Shown: one piece after another, positions 24,191 to 33,290 of the stretch | Layout: each line of letters starts with the position of its first letter | How positions within the stretch are numbered: the first letter of the stretch is position 1 | Assembly (NCBI RefSeq): GCF_004684085.1 | Contig: NZ_SRHZ01000088.1 | Location: 1-64,000 of the forward strand | From: Stenotrophomonas maltophilia | Lineage (GTDB): Bacteria; Pseudomonadota; Gammaproteobacteria; Xanthomonadales; Xanthomonadaceae | DNA: 64,000 nucleotides | Direction of reading: 5' to 3' | Notes under the pieces: generated by a model | Seen by the model: the letters and a program-made list of their open reading frames with translations, nothing else | What the model was told of the DNA's origin: nothing | Database searches by the model: none | Program-made: the position numbers and the translations under genes

Positions 24191-25957
24191 ATGAAGCGAC
24201 ACACGCAACGCTCCGCGCCACCGCGCTCCGCGCGCCTGGCCCTTGCCACTGCCCTGGTGCTGGGCAGCCTGGCCGTCACCGCCCAGGCCCAGCAGGCCGA
24301 TCCGCTGGCCGGACGGCAGTGGCACCTGCTCAACACCGGACAGGCCGTACTGGGCGATACCCTGCCGGTGGCCGGCAATGATCTCAACGTGGATGGCCTG
24401 TTCCGCAATGGCATCCGTGGCCAGGGCGTCACCATCGCCATCGTCGATGACGGCCTGCAGATTGCCCACCCGGACCTGGCCGCCAACGTGGCGGCGGTCG
24501 CGGGCAAGAACTTCGCCAACCAGAGCAACAACCCTTCACCGTCCAATCCGGACCGCGACAATCACGGCACCATGGTCGGCGGCATCGCCGGTGCGGTGGG
24601 CGCCAACAACCTGGGCGTGCGCGGCGTCGCCTCGGCGGCCACACTCAAGGGCTTCAATTTCCTGGCATCCAATGCCCAGGGCAATTCGAACTCCAACATC
24701 GAGTACTCGTGGTGGGACGGCGCCGAAGTGGCCGACGTGGGGGTCTTCAACAACAGCTGGGGCTCCAGCCCGGGCAACCCCAACCTGCCGCTGGCCTACA
24801 GCCAGAACGACATCACCGCCTATGAGCAGGCCATGTCCGGCACCCGTGGCGGGCGCGGTGGCATCTACGTGAAAGCCGCCGGCAACAACCACAACAACGG
24901 CGCACGCTCGGATGGCACCGACATCTGCTCGGCAGACACCAAGAACCGCAACACCGGTTGCATTCCGGCCGGCCGCGATCCACGCAACAACCTGTTCAAC
25001 GTGATCACCGTTGCCGCCGTGCGCGCCGATGGCGTGCGCTCGTCTTACTCGTCCACCGGCTCGGCGCTGTGGGTGTCCGGCTTCGGCGGCGAGAATGGCT
25101 GGCAGCGGCAGGTCGTACCGGGGCAGCTGGCGATCCGCTACGATCCGGCCATTCTCACCACCGACGTCACCGGCTGCGCGCAGGGCAGCAACAAGAACAC
25201 GAGCCTGCGCAACACACTGGACGGTGATCAGTCCGCCATCGACAGCACCTGCAACTACACCGGCAAGATGAACGGTACCTCGGCGGCCACGCCGATGGTG
25301 TCGGGCGTGGCGGCACTGCTGCTGGAGACAAATCCGAATCTGTCCTACCGCGATGTGAAGTACATCCTGGCCACCACCGCCACCCGCAATGACCCGAACC
25401 GGGCGGCGGTCACGCACTCCGATGGCCGGGTGCTGGTGCCGGGTTGGACGGTGAATGCCGCCGGCCGCGCCTACAGCAACTGGTACGGCTTCGGCGTGGT
25501 CAACGCCGCCCGTGCAGTAGAGGTCGCCGAGAACTTCCAGTCGCTGGGTGCACTGGTGGACAGCGGCTGGCGCAACACGACGCGCACCGTGGCCATCGGC
25601 AATACCTCGGCGGCCGCGGCGCGCCTGACCTTCCAGCTGGCCAATGGCGCGCGCAACATCGAGAGCGTGCAGCTGGGCTTCCGGGTCAACCACAGCAACA
25701 CCCGCCAGCTGCAGTTCGTGCTGGTCTCGCCCAGTGGCACGCGCAGCGTGGTGCAGCCGGCATTCACCGCGATCGGCTCCGGCCTCAATGGTGTCCAGCG
25801 CAACTTCACCAACTGGGACCTGCTGTCCAGCAATGCCTTCCTGGATGAAAACGCCACGGGCACCTGGACGCTGGAAGTTACCGACCTGGGGCAGGCCGCG
25901 AACGCTGCATCGCGTGGCAACCTCGAATTCTTCAAGATCCGCGTTCTGGGGCACTGA
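24191..25957 (+). CDS. Secreted kexin-like S8 serine protease with P-domain
   Basis: A 588-residue secreted subtilase of the proprotein-convertase type. After a signal peptide (about 1-34, ending AQA) the catalytic domain begins at once with DPLAGRQWHLLNTGQ, so there is no cis prodomain. The triad is D86 in AIVDDG, H125 in DNHGTMVGG and S364 in NGTSAATPMVSG, with oxyanion N232. A P/Homo-B beta-sandwich follows (about 465-588). Four or more cysteines in 245-355 may form disulfides. The stop overlaps the ATG of a small exported protein that may act as its chaperone. In Aeromonas a similar protease without a prodomain needs a downstream-encoded partner. Confidence 0.93.
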   Translation: MKRHTQRSAPPRSARLALATALVLGSLAVTAQAQQADPLAGRQWHLLNTGQAVLGDTLPVAGNDLNVDGLFRNGIRGQGVTIAIVDDGLQIAHPDLAANVAAVAGKNFANQSNNPSPSNPDRDNHGTMVGGIAGAVGANNLGVRGVASAATLKGFNFLASNAQGNSNSNIEYSWWDGAEVADVGVFNNSWGSSPGNPNLPLAYSQNDITAYEQAMSGTRGGRGGIYVKAAGNNHNNGARSDGTDICSADTKNRNTGCIPAGRDPRNNLFNVITVAAVRADGVRSSYSSTGSALWVSGFGGENGWQRQVVPGQLAIRYDPAILTTDVTGCAQGSNKNTSLRNTLDGDQSAIDSTCNYTGKMNGTSAATPMVSGVAALLLETNPNLSYRDVKYILATTATRNDPNRAAVTHSDGRVLVPGWTVNAAGRAYSNWYGFGVVNAARAVEVAENFQSLGALVDSGWRNTTRTVAIGNTSAAAARLTFQLANGARNIESVQLGFRVNHSNTRQLQFVLVSPSGTRSVVQPAFTAIGSGLNGVQRNFTNWDLLSSNAFLDENATGTWTLEVTDLGQAANAASRGNLEFFKIRVLGH

Positions 25958-26550
25958 TGATGAAGACGACCATTCTGTTGAGCACCCTCGCCCTCGCGGC
26001 GATGACCACCACCGCCTGGGCACAGAGTTCGGGCCAGACACCTCCGGCGAAGACCTTGTCGACCGTAGACACGCAGCAGTTGAAGGCGGAGGCCACCGGC
26101 CGTTCGTTCAATGTGGGCGGCGCGCGCTTCCAGTTGGCGCCGTCGGCAACCGTGCAGCCGGCCAGCGGCGGTCAGTTCCGGATCACGACCGGGGCTGATG
26201 CCAGCGCCGCGGCCGTCGGCACCCGCAGCAAGCGGTCCACCGATGCGTCTACCGGTGTGGCTGCACGTGCGGATGCCGGTGCCAGCAAGTTTGCGGCCGC
26301 TGTCTCCAACGATGGCGCGCCGGTAGTGGCGACCTCGCGGGTCAAGGTGTTCTTCACCGATGCGGCCTCGGCCCAGCGTGCGGCCACCGCCACCGGCGGC
26401 ACCGTGGTGAAGGTGTCCAAGGCCTCGGGCCGCGCGATTGTGGAGTACCCGTCGGTGAATGCGGCGCTGGATGCGACCACCAAGCTGCTGTCGACCGCCG
26501 GCATCAAGGCGGCCGAGCCGGACGTGGTGCAGTGGGAAGAAACCAAGTAA
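25957..26550 (+). CDS. Exported partner of the protease, possible intermolecular chaperone/inhibitor
   Basis: A 197-residue secreted protein: signal peptide (about 1-22, ending AWA), a low-complexity Ala/Ser/Thr-rich middle, and a C-terminal domain (about 125-197). That domain has an alternating strand-helix-strand pattern (SRVKVFFTDAASAQRAATA, TVVKVSKASGRAIVEYP, AALDATTKLLSTAGIKAAEP) that looks like an inhibitor I9/propeptide-type ferredoxin fold ending in an exposed tail VVQWEETK. It starts on the last base of the protease stop codon, so the two are translationally coupled. By analogy with Aeromonas sobria ASP and ORF2, I infer a trans-acting foldase or inhibitor. Homology to ORF2 itself was not tested. 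Confidence 0.7.
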   Translation: MMKTTILLSTLALAAMTTTAWAQSSGQTPPAKTLSTVDTQQLKAEATGRSFNVGGARFQLAPSATVQPASGGQFRITTGADASAAAVGTRSKRSTDASTGVAARADAGASKFAAAVSNDGAPVVATSRVKVFFTDAASAQRAATATGGTVVKVSKASGRAIVEYPSVNAALDATTKLLSTAGIKAAEPDVVQWEETK

Positions 26551-26564
26551 GACGTTGAGTGGTA

Positions 26565-26599
26565 CCCCCGGCCGGTTGGCTCTCCTGGCCGGCCGGGGG
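26565..26599. terminator. Strong hairpin between convergent genes
   Basis: CCCCCGGCCGG (26565-26575) and CCGGCCGGGGG (26589-26599) can pair perfectly. There is no T tract. It lies just after the protease-partner gene and may protect or end its mRNA. Confidence 0.5.
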
Positions 26600-26614
26600 A
26601 TTGGTGTGGGAGAT

Positions 26615-26696
26615 GTGTCGACCAAGGTCGACACCTACCGGGGCAGCGGGCGCGACGAACAGGCGGCACCAGCCGGGCATGGCCCGGGATTACCGG
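26615..26696. repeat. SMAG-type palindromes
   Basis: GTGTCGACCAAGGTCGACACCTAC (26615-26638) is followed by a diverged CCGGGCATGGCCCGGGATTACC unit near 26674-26695. They fill the gap before the 3' end of the SCO gene. Confidence 0.75.
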
Positions 26697-27391
26697 GCGG
26701 CGAGTGTGTCGCTGTGCTTGCGGCTGCAGCTGGCCAGTGCATCGTTGCCGGCGGCCGGATGGGCCGGCTCCAGCAGCAGGCGCTGCACGTCGGAGAACAG
26801 CTTGTCCACCGGCATGCCGTACGGCGCGAACAGGCGCAGGCGGCCCTGGCGGTCGAACACGTAACCGCCCGCGATGTGGCTCATGGTGTAGGTCTCCGGC
26901 ACCTGGCCGGGTTCCTTCTCGTAGAACGCCTTGAAGTCGCTGGCCATCGCGGCCAGTTGTGCTTCGTTGCCAACCAGTGCGATCGCCTTGGGGTCGAATG
27001 CTTCCACGTAGGTGCGCGCAACCTCCGGCGTGTCGCGCGCCGGGTCGACGCTGACGAACACCACCTGCAGCTGGTCGGCATCCTTGCCCATCAGGTGCTT
27101 GACCTGGCTCAGCTCGACCATCGTGGTCGGGCACACGTCCGGGCAGCTGGTGAAACCGAAGAACAGATAGGTCACCTGCCCCTGCAGGTCCTTGGGGCCG
27201 CGCACGGTGCCGTGGCTGTCGGGCATCGACCACTGCTGGCCGAGCGCTTCGCAGGCGATGTCCTTGGAGTAGAAGTCCATGCGCGACTGCGCACTGCAGC
27301 CAGCCAGCAGGCCGATGGCCAGGCCGGCCAGCAGCGGCAGGCGGAATCGGGGAAAGAACAACGAACGGGCAACAGCAGCAACACGCTTCAC
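26690..27391 (-). CDS. SCO1/SenC-family copper chaperone lipoprotein
   Basis: A predicted lipoprotein of about 233 residues (lipobox LAGC) with a thioredoxin-like SCO domain. The Cu-binding CxxxC is in FTSCPDVCPT and the third ligand is the histidine in YTMSHIAGGYVFD. SCO proteins deliver copper to, or reduce thiols of, heme-copper oxidases. The family's classical client is cytochrome c oxidase Cu-A, which quinol oxidases lack. Its placement right after cyoABCD, separated by a strong hairpin, nevertheless suggests service to this oxidase or a general copper/redox role. Start uncertain: the GTG at 27391 is used, and a GTG or TTG 9-12 bases upstream is possible. Confidence 0.88.
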   Translation of the reverse strand: MKRVAAVARSLFFPRFRLPLLAGLAIGLLAGCSAQSRMDFYSKDIACEALGQQWSMPDSHGTVRGPKDLQGQVTYLFFGFTSCPDVCPTTMVELSQVKHLMGKDADQLQVVFVSVDPARDTPEVARTYVEAFDPKAIALVGNEAQLAAMASDFKAFYEKEPGQVPETYTMSHIAGGYVFDRQGRLRLFAPYGMPVDKLFSDVQRLLLEPAHPAAGNDALASCSRKHSDTLAAR

Positions 27392-27460
27392 GGGTACCAC
27401 CAACGCAGACGCGGGCGGGGTCTCGGTCAGGCCTGCCCTTGGGGGAAAGAGGACGGAGGT

Positions 27461-27498
27461 GCCGGGGTGATCGCGCGGTCCGTGCCGATCACCCCGGC
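27461..27498 (-). terminator. Perfect intercistronic hairpin between cyoD and SCO gene
   Basis: GCCGGGGTGATC (27461-27472) and GATCACCCCGGC (27487-27498) form a 12-bp stem with a 14-base loop, starting six bases after the cyoD stop codon. No T tract follows on the minus strand, so it is more likely an mRNA-stabilising or attenuating element than a full terminator. Confidence 0.65.
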
Positions 27499-27503
27499 CA
27501 CGG

Positions 27504-27836
27504 TCAGTTGATCATCATGTGGTAGTGCATGCTCCAGATGATCCACACCGACAACGCGACGATGATGAACAGGATCACCAGGGTGAACACGAAGCTGGCC
27601 AGATTCCAGCCACCTTCGGACTTGCGGTCCATGTGCAGGAAATAGACCAGCTGCACCAGGATCTGCGCCACCGCGAAGCCGACCAGCAGGAACAGCGTGA
27701 GCGGCCGCGACAGCACCGGGTTCATCACCAGCGCGAACGGCACCACGGTCAGCAGCGCGCACAGCACGAAGCCGATCAGGTAGGACTTGGTGGAGCCGTG
27801 CGCATTGCCGGCGCGCGAAGTTTCGACGTGGGCCAT
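27504..27836 (-). CDS. cyoD: Cytochrome o ubiquinol oxidase subunit IV
   Basis: A 110-residue subunit with three membrane helices, recognised from KSYLIGFVLCALLTVVPFALV, VGFAVAQILVQLVYFLHMD and the C-terminal WSMHYHMM. It supports assembly of the bo3 quinol oxidase. It starts one base after the cyoC stop codon and is the last gene of cyoABCD. No cyoE (heme o synthase) follows within the window. Confidence 0.95.
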   Translation of the reverse strand: MAHVETSRAGNAHGSTKSYLIGFVLCALLTVVPFALVMNPVLSRPLTLFLLVGFAVAQILVQLVYFLHMDRKSEGGWNLASFVFTLVILFIIVALSVWIIWSMHYHMMIN

Positions 27837-27837
27837 G

Positions 27838-28473
27838 TCAGAAGGCTCCGATCAGGTAGACGAAGGTGAAGACGCAGATCCACACCAGGTCCAGGAAGTG
27901 CCAGAACAGGCTCAGGCACGACACGCGGGTGATGTTGGTCGGGGTCAGGCCACGGCGATAGACCTGGTGCATGACCACCGCCATCCAGATCAGGCCGCTG
28001 GCCACGTGCAGGCCGTGGGTGGCGACCAGCGCGAAGAACGCCGACAGGTAGGCACTGGTGCTGGGGCCTGCGCCTTCGTGGATCAGGTGCGAGAACTCGT
28101 AGATCTCCATGCCGATGAACGAGGCACCGAGCACGAAGGTCACGCCCAGCCAGCGCAGCACCGCCGAGGTGTCGTGGCGGTGCATCGCCAGCACGGCCTG
28201 GCCGTAGGTGATGCTGGAGACCAGCAGCAGGAAGGTCTCGGCCATCACGAACGGCAGCGAGAACAGGTCCTTGCCGGTGGGGCCGCCGGCGTAGGCGGTG
28301 CTGAGCACCGCGTACGAGGCGAACAGCGAACCGAACAGCACCAGGTCGGACATGAGGTAGACCCACATGCCGAACACCTTCATGCCGCCCTGTTCGTGGC
28401 CATGGTCGTGCTCGTGGTGGTCCTCGTGCGCCTGCGTGTCGCTGGCCAGCTCGGGGCGGGTCAACAGGTTCAT
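27838..28473 (-). CDS. cyoC: Cytochrome o ubiquinol oxidase subunit III
   Basis: A 211-residue subunit III with five predicted membrane helices and the family segments [31 protein letters not shown] and [18 protein letters not shown]. The N-terminus carries an unusually His/Asp/Glu-rich stretch (about 15-30, [12 protein letters not shown]) that could bind metal. The ATG at 28473 overlaps the cyoB stop codon by four bases. Confidence 0.95.
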   Translation of the reverse strand: MNLLTRPELASDTQAHEDHHEHDHGHEQGGMKVFGMWVYLMSDLVLFGSLFASYAVLSTAYAGGPTGKDLFSLPFVMAETFLLLVSSITYGQAVLAMHRHDTSAVLRWLGVTFVLGASFIGMEIYEFSHLIHEGAGPSTSAYLSAFFALVATHGLHVASGLIWMAVVMHQVYRRGLTPTNITRVSCLSLFWHFLDLVWICVFTFVYLIGAF

Positions 28474-30446
28474 GCGCGTACCTCCTTCAGCTTGGCAAGG
28501 TTGGCCGCTTCGGTACGCGCCACCTCTTCGGAACTGACGTAGTAGTCCACGTCCTCGTCGTAGGACCGCACGATCAGGGTCACGATCATCGCGATGAAGC
28601 TGGCCGCGGCCATCCACCAGATGTGCCAGACCAGGGCGAAGCACAGCACCAGGATCCAGATGTTGAGGATCAGCGGCACGCCGGTGTTCTTCGGCATGTG
28701 GATCGGTGCGTACTTCTTCGGCGGCGGCGGCAGGCCACGCTTCTTCGCTTCGTGGAAGGCGTCCAGCTCATCAGCCTTGGGCACCACGGCGAAGTTGTAG
28801 AACGGCGGCGGCGACGGCGTGGCCCACTCCAGCGTGCGTGCGTTCCACGGGTCGCCGGTCAGGTCCAGGTTGCGCTTGCGGTCGCGCACGCTCACGTAGA
28901 TCTGCACCAGCATCAGGATGATGCCCGCGAACACGAACAGTGCACCGATGAAGGCGGCGATCAGGTACGGCGTCCACGCCGGGTTGTCGTACTGGTTCAT
29001 GCGACGGGTCATGCCCATGAAGCCGAGCATGTACAGCGGCATGAAGGCCAGGTAGAAACCGATCACCCAGCAGGCGAACGACCACTTGCCCAGGCGCTCG
29101 TTGAGGGTGAAACCGAACACCTTCGGGAACCAGTACACGAAGCCGGCCAGGTAGCCGAACAGCGCGCCACCGATGATGGTGTTGTGGAAGTGGGCAACCA
29201 GGAACAGGCTGTTGTGCAGCAGGAAGTCCGCGCCCGGAATGGCCAGCAGCACGCCGGTCATGCCACCGATGGTGAAGGTGACCAGGAACGCGATGGTCCA
29301 CAGCATCGGCACGCTGAACTCGACGCGGCCGCCGTACATGGTGAACAGCCAGGTGAAGATCTTCACGCCGGTGGGAATGGCGATGATCATCGTCATGATG
29401 CCGAAGAAGGCATTGACGCTGGCACCGGAGCCCATGGTGAAGAAGTGGTGCAGCCAGACGATGAACGACAGGATGCCGATCGCCAGCGTGGCACCGACCA
29501 TCGATTTGTAGCCGAACAGTTTCTTGCGCGAGAACGTGGCGGTGACTTCAGAGAAGATGCCGAACGCCGGCAGCACCAGGATGTACACCTCCGGATGGCC
29601 CCAGGCCCACACCAGGTTCACGTACATCATCGGGTTGCCACCCAACGTGTTGGTGTAGAAGTTGAAGTCCAGGTAGCGGTCCAGGGTGAGCGCACCCAGG
29701 GCGACGGTCAGGATCGGGAAGGCGGCGATGATGATCACGCTGGTGACCAGCACGGTCCAGGTGAACACCGGCATCTTCATCAACGTCATGCCCGGCGCAC
29801 GCATGCGCAGGATGGTGATGAACAGGTTGACGCCGGTCAGCAACGTGCCGATGCCCGACGCCTGCAATGCCCAGATGTAGTAGTCCACGCCCACGCCTGG
29901 ACTGAACTCGATGCCCGACAGCGGCGGATAGGCGACCCAGCCGGTCATGGCGAACTCGCCAACGCCGAGCGAGATCATCATCAGCGCTGCGCCGACCACG
30001 AAGATCCAGAAGCTGAAGGCGTTGAGGAACGGGAACGCCATGTCGCGCGCGCCGATCTGCAGCGGCACGATGATGTTCATCAGGCCGACCACGAACGGGG
30101 TGGCCACGAAGAAGATCATGATCACGCCGTGTGCGGTGAAGATCTGGTCGTAGTGCTCGGGAGGCAGGAAGCCATCACTGCCCGGCCCGGCCGCCGCCAG
30201 CTGCGCGCGCATCATCAGCGCATCGGCGAAGCCGCGCACCAGCATGACCAGCGCCACCACCACGTACATGATGCCGATCTTCTTGTGGTCCACGGTGGTG
30301 AACCAGTCGCGCCAGAGCACGCCCCACAACTTGAAGTAGCTCACCGCGCCGAGCAGCGCGAGGCCGCCCAGCACCATGGCCGCCAATGTGACCACGACGA
30401 TCGGCTCGTGCAGCGGCACGGCCTCCCACGTCAATTTACCCAACAT
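28470..30446 (-). CDS. cyoB: Cytochrome o ubiquinol oxidase subunit I
   Basis: A 658-residue heme-copper oxidase catalytic subunit that reduces O2 to water with ubiquinol and pumps protons. Residue numbering follows E. coli CyoB: quinol-site R71, D75, H98 and Q101, and low-spin heme ligand H106 in AHGVIM. The Cu-B site is seen in WGHPEVYI (His and cross-linked Tyr) and LHHFFTMG, and the heme ligands in [11 protein letters not shown]. About 15 helices. It lies five bases after cyoA and overlaps cyoC. Confidence 0.97.
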   Translation of the reverse strand: MLGKLTWEAVPLHEPIVVVTLAAMVLGGLALLGAVSYFKLWGVLWRDWFTTVDHKKIGIMYVVVALVMLVRGFADALMMRAQLAAAGPGSDGFLPPEHYDQIFTAHGVIMIFFVATPFVVGLMNIIVPLQIGARDMAFPFLNAFSFWIFVVGAALMMISLGVGEFAMTGWVAYPPLSGIEFSPGVGVDYYIWALQASGIGTLLTGVNLFITILRMRAPGMTLMKMPVFTWTVLVTSVIIIAAFPILTVALGALTLDRYLDFNFYTNTLGGNPMMYVNLVWAWGHPEVYILVLPAFGIFSEVTATFSRKKLFGYKSMVGATLAIGILSFIVWLHHFFTMGSGASVNAFFGIMTMIIAIPTGVKIFTWLFTMYGGRVEFSVPMLWTIAFLVTFTIGGMTGVLLAIPGADFLLHNSLFLVAHFHNTIIGGALFGYLAGFVYWFPKVFGFTLNERLGKWSFACWVIGFYLAFMPLYMLGFMGMTRRMNQYDNPAWTPYLIAAFIGALFVFAGIILMLVQIYVSVRDRKRNLDLTGDPWNARTLEWATPSPPPFYNFAVVPKADELDAFHEAKKRGLPPPPKKYAPIHMPKNTGVPLILNIWILVLCFALVWHIWWMAAASFIAMIVTLIVRSYDEDVDYYVSSEEVARTEAANLAKLKEVRA

Positions 30447-30451
30447 GTTCG

Positions 30452-31357
30452 TTACTCCTGGGAAACCTGGGCACCGCCGGCAGCGCCCGCCGGGGTAGCA
30501 GCAGCGGTGTTCTCACCGACGCCGATGAACTGGTCGATGACCTTCTTGAACAGCAGCGGTTCAACACTGGAGAAGTGCTGCACCGGCGCGTTCTTCGACG
30601 GCGCGGCCAGCGCCTTGAACTGTGTGAAGCTGAGCGCGTCCGGCGCGCTGCGCACCTCGGCCACCCACCGATCGAAGTCTTCGTTGCTGCTGGCGGTGGC
30701 CATGAACTTCATGTTCGAGAAGCCATGCCCGCTGTAGTTGCCGGACATGCCACGGAACTGGCCGGGCTCGTTGGCGATCAGGTGCAGCTGCGTGCGCATG
30801 CCGGCCATCGCATAGATCTGCCCACCCAGCTGCGGGATGAAGAAGGTATTCATCGTCGAGTTGGAGGTGATGTTGAACGCCAGCGGGCGGTTGGCCGGGA
30901 AGTTGAGCTGGTTGACGGTGGCGATGCCCAGGTCCGGGTACACGAACACCCACTTCCAGTCGGTGGCGATCACGTCCACGTGCAGCGGTTCACCGGCCAC
31001 GTCCAGCGGCTTGTACGGGTCCAGCTCGTGGGTCGACTTCCACACGATCACCGCCAGGCCGGCAATGATCAGCAGCGGCACGCCCCAGACCACAATCTCC
31101 ACCTTGGTGGAGTGCGACCAGTCAGGCATGTATTTCGCTTTGGTATTGCCGGCGCGGTAGCGCCAGGCAAACACGAAGGTCAGCACGATGGCTGGTATCA
31201 CCACGATCAGCATCACGCCGATGCAGATCAGGATCAGGTCGCGCTGTGCGATCCCGACCATGCCCTTCGAATCCAGCAGCACCCAGTCACAGCCCGACAG
31301 GCCGACGCAGGCCAGGGCGACCAGCGCCAGGCGGATGCGGTTCCAGCAGATATTCAT
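30452..31357 (-). CDS. cyoA: Cytochrome o ubiquinol oxidase subunit II
   Basis: A 301-residue lipoprotein subunit (lipobox LSGC, Cys at residue 23) with two membrane helices (about 40-63 and 86-106) and a periplasmic cupredoxin domain. The Cu-A ligands are absent, as expected for a quinol oxidase; the segment around [21 protein letters not shown] is typical. It has a Pro/Ala-rich C-terminal tail. First gene of cyoABCD. No Shine-Dalgarno is visible at its ATG. The promoter lies in the 183-bp region shared with a divergent MocR regulator, where a perfect CCATACAA/TTGTATGG repeat is found. Confidence 0.96.
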   Translation of the reverse strand: MNICWNRIRLALVALACVGLSGCDWVLLDSKGMVGIAQRDLILICIGVMLIVVIPAIVLTFVFAWRYRAGNTKAKYMPDWSHSTKVEIVVWGVPLLIIAGLAVIVWKSTHELDPYKPLDVAGEPLHVDVIATDWKWVFVYPDLGIATVNQLNFPANRPLAFNITSNSTMNTFFIPQLGGQIYAMAGMRTQLHLIANEPGQFRGMSGNYSGHGFSNMKFMATASSNEDFDRWVAEVRSAPDALSFTQFKALAAPSKNAPVQHFSSVEPLLFKKVIDQFIGVGENTAAATPAGAAGGAQVSQE

Positions 31358-31480
31358 TGGAGGTCAACCCTGTTGAAGAAGCGCGCTTGACCGGCTCGCC
31401 TGCGCGCAGCGCCCGGGCGTGGAGCGGCTACACTGTGGGTACGAGGTCGCCTACAAGCAGGCGAACCACTCCAATCAAGC

Positions 31481-31527
31481 CCATACAAGATACAGCATTG
31501 TATGGACTTGTGCATCTGCACGTATGG
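31481..31527. promoter_or_regulatory. Candidate MocR operator in the cyoA-mocR region
   Basis: CCATACAA (31481-31488), nine bases, TTGTATGG (31498-31505) form a perfect inverted repeat, with an extra half-site ACGTATGG at 31520-31527. It lies 36 bases upstream of the rightward MocR ATG and 124 bases from cyoA. The same arrangement recurs at 32978-33011. Confidence 0.65.
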
Positions 31528-31540
31528 AAAAAACTGACCG

Positions 31541-32956
31541 ATGACGCCACCTGCCGCCGGCCGCCGCCTGAAACACCCCAATCGCACCTGGGTTCGCCCC
31601 TTCCGCGAGGGCGCCGGCCCGCTGTACCTGCAGATTGCCCAGCAGGTGCGCGAGGCGGTGGATGACGGCGTGCTGCGCCCGGGCGACCGCCTTCCGCCGC
31701 AGCGCGACCTGGCCCAGCAGGTGGGCGTGGACCTGACCACCGTTACCCGTGCCTTCGCCGAGCTGCGCCAGGCCGGCCTGCTCGATGCGCAGGGCGCCGG
31801 CGGCACCTTCATCGCGCTGTCAGCCGGCAACCGCAGCACCTCGGTGGACCTGAGCATGAACATCCCGCCGCTGCTGGGCAGCGCGCCGTTCGCACAGGGC
31901 ATGGAGGCCGGTTTCCAGCACGTAGGCCAGCAACTGGGCCAGGGCGAACTGATGAGCTACCACGTCGGCGCCGGCACCCGTGAGGACCGCGCCGCCGCCG
32001 TGCAGTGGCTGGCGCCGATGCTTGGCACGGTGGGTGCCGACCAGGTGGTGATCTGTCCCGGCGCGCAGACCGCGCTGTGCGCGCTGATCCTGGCGCGCAC
32101 CCAGCCGGGCGAGCTGATCGCCGCCGAGCAGCTGACCTACCCGGGCCTGCTGGCCGCCGCGCGCGTGCTGCAGCGGGGCGTGGTGCCGGTGGCGATGGAC
32201 GCCGAGGGCATGCTGCCGGACGCGCTGGAGGAGGCCTGCCAGCTACGCCGCCCGCGCCTGTTGTACCTGGTACCGACCATCCAGAACCCGACCACGGCGA
32301 CGATGTCGGCGCAGCGCCGGCAGGCCCTGTTGGCGGTCGCGAAGCGCCACGATCTGACCGTGATCGAAGACGATCCCTACTGGTTGCTGGCCGGGGATGC
32401 CGCGCCGCCGCTGGCCGCCCACCGCGACGCCGGCTGCCCGGTCTACTACATCTCCACCCTGTCCAAGTGCCTGGCGCCGGGCCTGCGCACCGCCTACCTG
32501 GTGGTGCCGGCCGGCGAGCCGATGGAACCGGTGCTGGATGCGCTGCGCGCAATCGCGCTGATGCCGACCCAGTCGATGGTGGCGGTGGCGTCGCAGTGGA
32601 TCCGCAGCGGCCAGGCCCAGGACATGGTGCAGCGCTTCCAGCAGGAACTGCGCGAGCGCCAGGCGATTGCCGCGCAGTACCTGCCGTCCCGCGCCCAGGC
32701 GCATCCGGCCGGCCTGCATGTGTGGCTGCCGCTGCCGCCACGGCTGGACCAGTACCGGTTGATCCAGGCCGCACAGGAACAGGGCCTGGGCATCGCCAGC
32801 TCGGATGCCTTCAGCGTGGAAGAGCCGCCGCCGGGCAACGCGATCCGCCTGTCGCTGGGCGGCGCGGTCGACCAGGCCGCGCTGGCCGGGGCGCTGGCCA
32901 AGCTGAACGAGATCCTGTCTGAAGCCCCCGAGGCCCGGCACAACGCCATCGTCTGA
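31541..32956 (+). CDS. MocR-family transcriptional regulator (GntR HTH + aminotransferase fold)
   Basis: A 471-residue MocR regulator: N-terminal GntR winged helix (about 25-92, with GDRLPPQRDLAQQVGVDLTT) joined to a fold-type I aminotransferase domain. The PLP lysine is K309 in STLSKCLAPGLR, with D278 in IEDDPYW and N249 in IQNPT. Such proteins sense PLP or amino compounds rather than act as enzymes. Divergent from cyoABCD with a perfect inverted repeat between them, so control of cyo and itself is inferred. A second repeat with the same sequence precedes the next operon, which ends with a paralogous MocR gene. Confidence 0.9.
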   Translation: MTPPAAGRRLKHPNRTWVRPFREGAGPLYLQIAQQVREAVDDGVLRPGDRLPPQRDLAQQVGVDLTTVTRAFAELRQAGLLDAQGAGGTFIALSAGNRSTSVDLSMNIPPLLGSAPFAQGMEAGFQHVGQQLGQGELMSYHVGAGTREDRAAAVQWLAPMLGTVGADQVVICPGAQTALCALILARTQPGELIAAEQLTYPGLLAAARVLQRGVVPVAMDAEGMLPDALEEACQLRRPRLLYLVPTIQNPTTATMSAQRRQALLAVAKRHDLTVIEDDPYWLLAGDAAPPLAAHRDAGCPVYYISTLSKCLAPGLRTAYLVVPAGEPMEPVLDALRAIALMPTQSMVAVASQWIRSGQAQDMVQRFQQELRERQAIAAQYLPSRAQAHPAGLHVWLPLPPRLDQYRLIQAAQEQGLGIASSDAFSVEEPPPGNAIRLSLGGAVDQAALAGALAKLNEILSEAPEARHNAIV

Positions 32957-32977
32957 ACCGGGTGCATGGCGCTCAAT

Positions 32978-33011
32978 CCATACAAAATGATATTTTGTAT
33001 GCAATGTATGG
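32978..33011. promoter_or_regulatory. Second copy of the candidate MocR operator
   Basis: CCATACAA (32978-32985), nine bases, TTGTATG (32995-33001), then a half-site ATGTATGG (33004-33011). The core is a perfect palindrome CATACAAAAT/ATTTTGTATG with a 3-nt centre. It lies 18-52 bases before the small membrane-protein gene and repeats the motif and 9-base spacing found upstream of cyoA/mocR. Confidence 0.65.
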
Positions 33012-33029
33012 ATGAAGGGACGTGCATCG

Positions 33030-33290
33030 ATGCGCGCCGAGAAACTGAAGTTCCACCTGGTGATGGCCGGGTGCGGTGGCTTTGTGGTGTTGATGCTGGC
33101 CGCGCTGGCCTGGGTCTGCCTGCAGCCGCAGACCGTGGACGTGCAGGCCGCCGAGCGCCACGCCATCGAGCAGTGCGTGCAGCGCAGCGAGGATCCCTCG
33201 CGTAGCGAGATCCAGCGTCGCGCGCAGGCCGACTCCTGCCGCGAGATGCGCAAGCAGTACGTGCACAAGTTCGGCGGGGAAGCGTCCTGA
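33030..33290 (+). CDS. Small membrane-anchored protein with periplasmic Cys residues
   Basis: An 86-residue protein: a basic start, one membrane helix (about 10-31), and a short periplasmic helical domain with cysteines in IEQCVQRSED and ADSCREM. It is not recognised. The ATG at 33030 has GAAGGGA upstream; an in-frame ATG at 33012 is also possible. It overlaps the thioredoxin-like gene by one base, so it belongs to the same operon and could be its partner or substrate. Confidence 0.7.
   Translation: MRAEKLKFHLVMAGCGGFVVLMLAALAWVCLQPQTVDVQAAERHAIEQCVQRSEDPSRSEIQRRAQADSCREMRKQYVHKFGGEAS

Noticed and set aside
28623-30737. A 704-codon frame opposite cyoB
   Set aside because: cyoB carries all catalytic residues; the opposite frame is highly charged shadow sequence.
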